This document shows positions 45,888 through 48,644 of a DNA stretch of 48,644 nucleotides, piece after piece. The DNA is from Chloroflexota bacterium. Lineage in GTDB: Bacteria; Chloroflexota; UBA11872. Location: NCBI GenBank assembly GCA_026707285.1, contig JAPOXD010000052.1, positions 1 to 48,644 on the forward strand, written 5' to 3'. The notes under the pieces are model-generated. The model was not told the DNA's origin and made no database searches. It saw only the letters and a list, made by a program, of their open reading frames with translations. Both the position numbers and the translations under genes were made by a program. Numbering within the stretch: position 1 is the first letter of the stretch; every line of letters starts with the position of its first letter.

Positions 45888-46977
45888 AGAACGCCGCCGC
45901 GTTGCTAGACATGATCCCCTCGCGCACGTCGTCCGGAACGATGGACGGCACCGCCCGGTCGGGCGCGTCGAAGTCCCAGTGCGGGTAGTCGGTGGCGAAC
46001 ATCAGGAAGTCGTCGCGGCCGATCATGTCCATGATCTGCAGCAGGTGGCGCGGGTCGTCCGGCTCCTCCATGGGCTGCGTGGTCGCCCGGAAGTGCTCGC
46101 GGATGTACTCGCTGGGCAGCTTCTTGAGCCATGGCACCTCGTCGCGCAGCCCCTTGTAGTTCTTGTCGAAGCGCCACATCAGTGCCGGCAGCCAGGCGAA
46201 CCCGCCCTCGACCAACGCCACGCGCAGGTCGGGAAAGCTCTCGAACACGCCCTCGGCCACCAGGCTGAGCACCTGGGCCTCGAACGCCTGCGGCATGCCC
46301 GTGTGGTCCTCGATGTAGAACGACGGCCAGCCCGTGGCGGTGATGGGGCCAGGGTTGCCGCCGAAGTGAATCCCCAGCGGCAGACCCATGTCGCAGGCCG
46401 CGGCGAGGATGGGACGGTACCGCCGCCGGCCGTAGGGCTCGACGGCGCGGACGATCAGGAGCACCTGGACGAAGCGCGGATCCCGACCGGCGCGGCGGAT
46501 CTCGGCGGCGGCCGCGTCGGGGTCCTCGACGTTGACGACGATCGAGCCACGCCAGCGGGGATCGTGGTCCAGCCAGCGCGCGGCCGTCAGCTCATTCACC
46601 GCGCGCGAGAGGTCGTTGGCGAAATCGAGGTTGCGCAGCGACGACGCGACATACAGCGGATTCAGAATCGCGGCGTCGATGCCCCAGCCGTCCAGGAGCT
46701 GGTCGCGGGCGAAGTCCGGATCGCCGCCGGGCAAGCAGCCGCTGGGCGGGAAGGAGTCGCGGCGCGCCGCATTCTCATAGAGGCGCGGGTAAATGTTGCC
46801 CCCCGGCGCCTCGAATCCCGATTGCTCGATGTAGGCATGCCAACGCGTCGCCAGGAACGGCAGCAGCTCGTCGATGGAGTTGACGTAGTTGTGGACATCG
46901 GCGTCGATGAGCTTGAGTGGCGTCTTGGCCTGGTGGTCCGTGCGGGCTTCAGCTTCAGGTAGCGCGGTGGTGACCAT
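45868..46977 (-). CDS. amidohydrolase 2-family protein
   Basis: A 369-residue TIM-barrel metal hydrolase or decarboxylase. Signs: LIDADVHNYV near 23-32 (D-x-H metal motif), GIHFGGNPGP, EGGFAWLPALMWRFD and FATDYPHWDFD, the pattern of the Amidohydro_2 (ACMSD-like) family that acts in breakdown of aromatic and heterocyclic acids. Substrate not predictable. First gene of a three-gene overlapping set with a Rieske protein and a CinA-like fusion. The start is ATG 46977; GGAGG lies at 46983-46987 on the opposite strand reading (GGAGGCCCGCC). Confidence 0.88.
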   Translation of the reverse strand: MVTTALPEAEARTDHQAKTPLKLIDADVHNYVNSIDELLPFLATRWHAYIEQSGFEAPGGNIYPRLYENAARRDSFPPSGCLPGGDPDFARDQLLDGWGIDAAILNPLYVASSLRNLDFANDLSRAVNELTAARWLDHDPRWRGSIVVNVEDPDAAAAEIRRAGRDPRFVQVLLIVRAVEPYGRRRYRPILAAACDMGLPLGIHFGGNPGPITATGWPSFYIEDHTGMPQAFEAQVLSLVAEGVFESFPDLRVALVEGGFAWLPALMWRFDKNYKGLRDEVPWLKKLPSEYIREHFRATTQPMEEPDDPRHLLQIMDMIGRDDFLMFATDYPHWDFDAPDRAVPSIVPDDVREGIMSSNAAAFYDFDRA

Positions 46978-47113
46978 GGCGGGCCTCCTTGGCCCCGATG
47001 GTGAGCGCGGGCGGCGAGGTAGTCAAGACCAGAAGTGCGTCGACCACCTTGTGTCCATTTCTGCGTGGCCCGGCAAGTGCGGAAAATCAGGCGGCGGCGC
47101 GGAATGCCTTGAG

Positions 47114-47515
47114 TCAGACAGACGGCACATCCGCCGCTTCCGCTGCGCCAGCCAACGCGGCGTCCAGCGTGGCGAGCGGCGCATCGTGTCGTCGCGCGAG
47201 GGCCAGATACACGGCGTCGTACACCGACAGGCGATGGGCCCGAGCGAGGGCGAGCACATCATTGAGGTCTGGATCCGCGGCAGTCTGGATCGGCAGCTCC
47301 GCCAGACCCGCCAGCCGGTCATTCACCAGGTCCGCGGCGATGCGGCCTCTCCGCTCGGCCGTCAGCAGCACGTTGCGCACCTCCAGGTGCCAGAGCTGCG
47401 GGACCAGACCGCCGCGCTCCTCAAGCATCGCGAGCGCGGCGTCCGCGCGCGGCTCACGCTCGTCATCCAAGACCCAGGCCGAAGCCACGGAAGCGTCCAA
47501 GATCAGCGCCGTCAC
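47114..47515 (-). CDS. vapC: PIN-domain ribonuclease toxin (VapC-like)
   Basis: A 133-residue PIN domain with the acidic metal residues D7 (ILDASV), E45 (HLEVRN), D100 (SVYDAVYLALA) and D118 (TLDAAL). VapC toxins cleave tRNA or rRNA. GTG start; GTGA overlaps the antitoxin stop. It is in the usual order behind an antitoxin. Confidence 0.92.
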   Translation of the reverse strand: MTALILDASVASAWVLDDEREPRADAALAMLEERGGLVPQLWHLEVRNVLLTAERRGRIAADLVNDRLAGLAELPIQTAADPDLNDVLALARAHRLSVYDAVYLALARRHDAPLATLDAALAGAAEAADVPSV

Positions 47516-47763
47516 GAGCGATGGCCTTCGTGGCGGGCAGCCAGGATTTCCGCCGTGGACATCTCGATCCGCGGCCAGCGGGCGCGGCGCCGCCGGAAGC
47601 GGTCCACCGCCGACTTGAACGCCGCGCGCTCTTGCGCCGCGGCTGGCAGCAGGTGCGCCACTCGCCGTCCATGGCGAGTGATCGCGATCGACTCGCCGTG
47701 CTCCACGCTGCGCAGCAACTCCGCCAGCCGCGCCTTGGCCTCGGTGGCCGCAACTTCACGCAT
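47512..47763 (-). CDS. vapB: Phd/YefM-type antitoxin (VapB-like)
   Basis: An 83-residue protein from ATG 47763. The fold is that of Phd antitoxins: MREVAATEAKARLAELLRSVEHGESIAITRHGRRVAHLLPA. A basic toxin-binding tail (RFRRRRARW) follows. The frame extends 12 codons further but without conservation. It should bind and neutralise the PIN toxin and repress its own promoter; paired with vapC by a GTGA overlap. Confidence 0.9.
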   Translation of the reverse strand: MREVAATEAKARLAELLRSVEHGESIAITRHGRRVAHLLPAAAQERAAFKSAVDRFRRRRARWPRIEMSTAEILAARHEGHRS

Positions 47764-47776
47764 GGGCTTCCGTTTC

Positions 47777-47796
47777 AACCAGTGAATATAACCAGT
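47777..47796 (-). promoter_or_regulatory. candidate operator of the toxin-antitoxin operon
   Basis: AACCAGT occurs at 47777-47783 and again at 47790-47796, 13 bp apart, around an AT-rich GAATAT segment that reads TATATT on the minus strand and could be a -10 box. It lies 14 bp upstream of the antitoxin start, as expected for autoregulation. Confidence 0.4.
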
Positions 47797-47838
47797 CAAT
47801 TATTCCACACGTGGCCCAGGCAGTCGGGAAGAGTTCGG

Positions 47839-48644
47839 CTATGCCAACCCGTAGATCGCGCCGTACTTGCGGGACAGGTGGCCCATCAGGGCGTCAACGC
47901 CGATCGGCGCGCCGGTGACCCGCTGCACCAACTCGGCTGCCGTGAACACGCGGCCGTGGCGGTAGATCGAGTGCCGCAGCCAGTCGTGCAGCGACGTCAG
48001 ATCGCCGCGGCGGATGCTCTCGGGCAGGTCCGGCAGTGCGCGACGGGCCGCGTCGAACACCTGGGCGCTGATGAGGTTGCCCAGCGTGTAGCCCTGAAAC
48101 GCGCCGCCGATGGTGCCGTGGAACCAGTGCACGTCCTGGAGCACGCCGTCGCGGTCGTCCGGCGGCTCGACGCCCAGGTCGCGTGCGTACCGCGCGCGCC
48201 AGGTCTCCGGCAGGTCGCGCACGTCCAGCCGCCCGTCGAGCAGCTCCAGCTCCAGGTCGAAGCGCAGCATCACATGCAGGTTGTAGGTGACCTCGTCGGC
48301 GTCCGTGCGAATCAGCGACGGCTGCACGTAGTTGATCGCCGGGTAAAACACGTCCAGCGGAACCGATCCAAGTTGGTCCGGAAACGCCGCTTGCAATTGC
48401 GCGTACTGCCCCTCCCAGAAATCCCGGCCGCGCCCTATGAAGTTTTCCCACAGCCGCGACTGGCTCTCGTGCATGCCGTTGGAGGCGCCGTCGCCAAGCG
48501 GCGAGCCTTCGAATGCGGGGTCGACGCCCAGCTCGTAGAGCGCGTGGCCGGCCTCGTGCATGGCGCTGAAGAGGTGCTCGCCCAGGAAATGCTCGTCGGC
48601 CCGCACGGTGATGCGCACGTCGTCCGAGGCGAAGGTGGTCATGA
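47839..48644 (-). CDS. M32 family metallocarboxypeptidase (partial, N-terminus outside the window)
   Basis: 268 visible residues, the C-terminal half or so of a protein of about 500. The zinc motif HEAGHALYE follows TTFASDDVRITVR, and GASNGMHESQSRLWEN with the third ligand, YPAINYVQPSLIRTDADEVTYNLHV and WFHGTIGGAFQGYTLGN are all typical of the carboxypeptidase Taq family. The apparent Met at 48642 is internal; the gene continues past the right edge. Confidence 0.94.
   Translation of the reverse strand, partial: MTTFASDDVRITVRADEHFLGEHLFSAMHEAGHALYELGVDPAFEGSPLGDGASNGMHESQSRLWENFIGRGRDFWEGQYAQLQAAFPDQLGSVPLDVFYPAINYVQPSLIRTDADEVTYNLHVMLRFDLELELLDGRLDVRDLPETWRARYARDLGVEPPDDRDGVLQDVHWFHGTIGGAFQGYTLGNLISAQVFDAARRALPDLPESIRRGDLTSLHDWLRHSIYRHGRVFTAAELVQRVTGAPIGVDALMGHLSRKYGAIYGLA

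Overview
The window is a gene-dense, high-GC bacterial chromosome segment with about 45 protein genes, many joined by ATGA/GTGA stop-start overlaps. No rRNA, tRNA, CRISPR array, prophage or transposase gene was seen. Gene content (PyrR-controlled pyr genes, MoxR/DUF58/VWA cluster, GMC oxidoreductase with a small partner, DUF3500, Rieske plus amidohydrolase, cytoplasmic gamma-glutamyltransferase-like protein) and the style of its short intergenic repeats suggest an environmental Chloroflexota bacterium, perhaps of the SAR202/Dehalococcoidia type. That placement is inference and was not tested.

Layout. 1-487: repeat-rich leader ending in a PyrR-type attenuator. 488-9200 (+): pyrR, pyrB, a metallo-beta-lactamase-like gene, pyrC, carA, carB and a pyrK-like gene, covering UMP synthesis up to dihydroorotate. 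9400-9660: small orphan gene. 9691-11792 (-): GMC oxidoreductase and its small subunit. 11834-13451 (-): CCA-adding enzyme and a 76-residue protein. 13467-21422 (-): five genes of a MoxR/DUF58/VWA system. 21520-27797 (-): fmdB-like, dtd, hisD, hisB, tlyA-like, nadK, recN, read from one good promoter near 27865. 28068-30954 (+): tail-anchored zinc ribbon protein, MidA-like methyltransferase, aspartase/fumarase. 31226-31594 (+): glycine-rich RRM protein. 31632-34430: divergent SelA-like and gamma-glutamyltransferase-like genes. 34434-39007 (-): ribD, ribE, ribBA, ribH and a DUF3500 gene. 39223-40551 (+): HAD-like protein and coaE. 40548-43217 (-): small protein, thrC, hom. 43298-43963 (-): GNAT. 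44378-46977 (-): amidohydrolase, Rieske protein and a CinA-like/nucleotidyltransferase fusion, all overlapping. 47114-47763 (-): VapBC-type toxin-antitoxin pair. 47839-48644 (-): 3' part of an M32 carboxypeptidase.

The most unusual points are: a RibBA whose RibB half has lost its acidic active-site loop, in an operon ending with a coupled DUF3500 gene; a HAD-family protein next to coaE with GFNGT in place of DxDGT; a lactamase-fold protein with an altered metal motif inside the pyr operon; and a CinA-like/nucleotidyltransferase fusion resembling a plant protein family, overlapping a Rieske gene. Three families of short dispersed hairpin repeats occupy the larger gaps.
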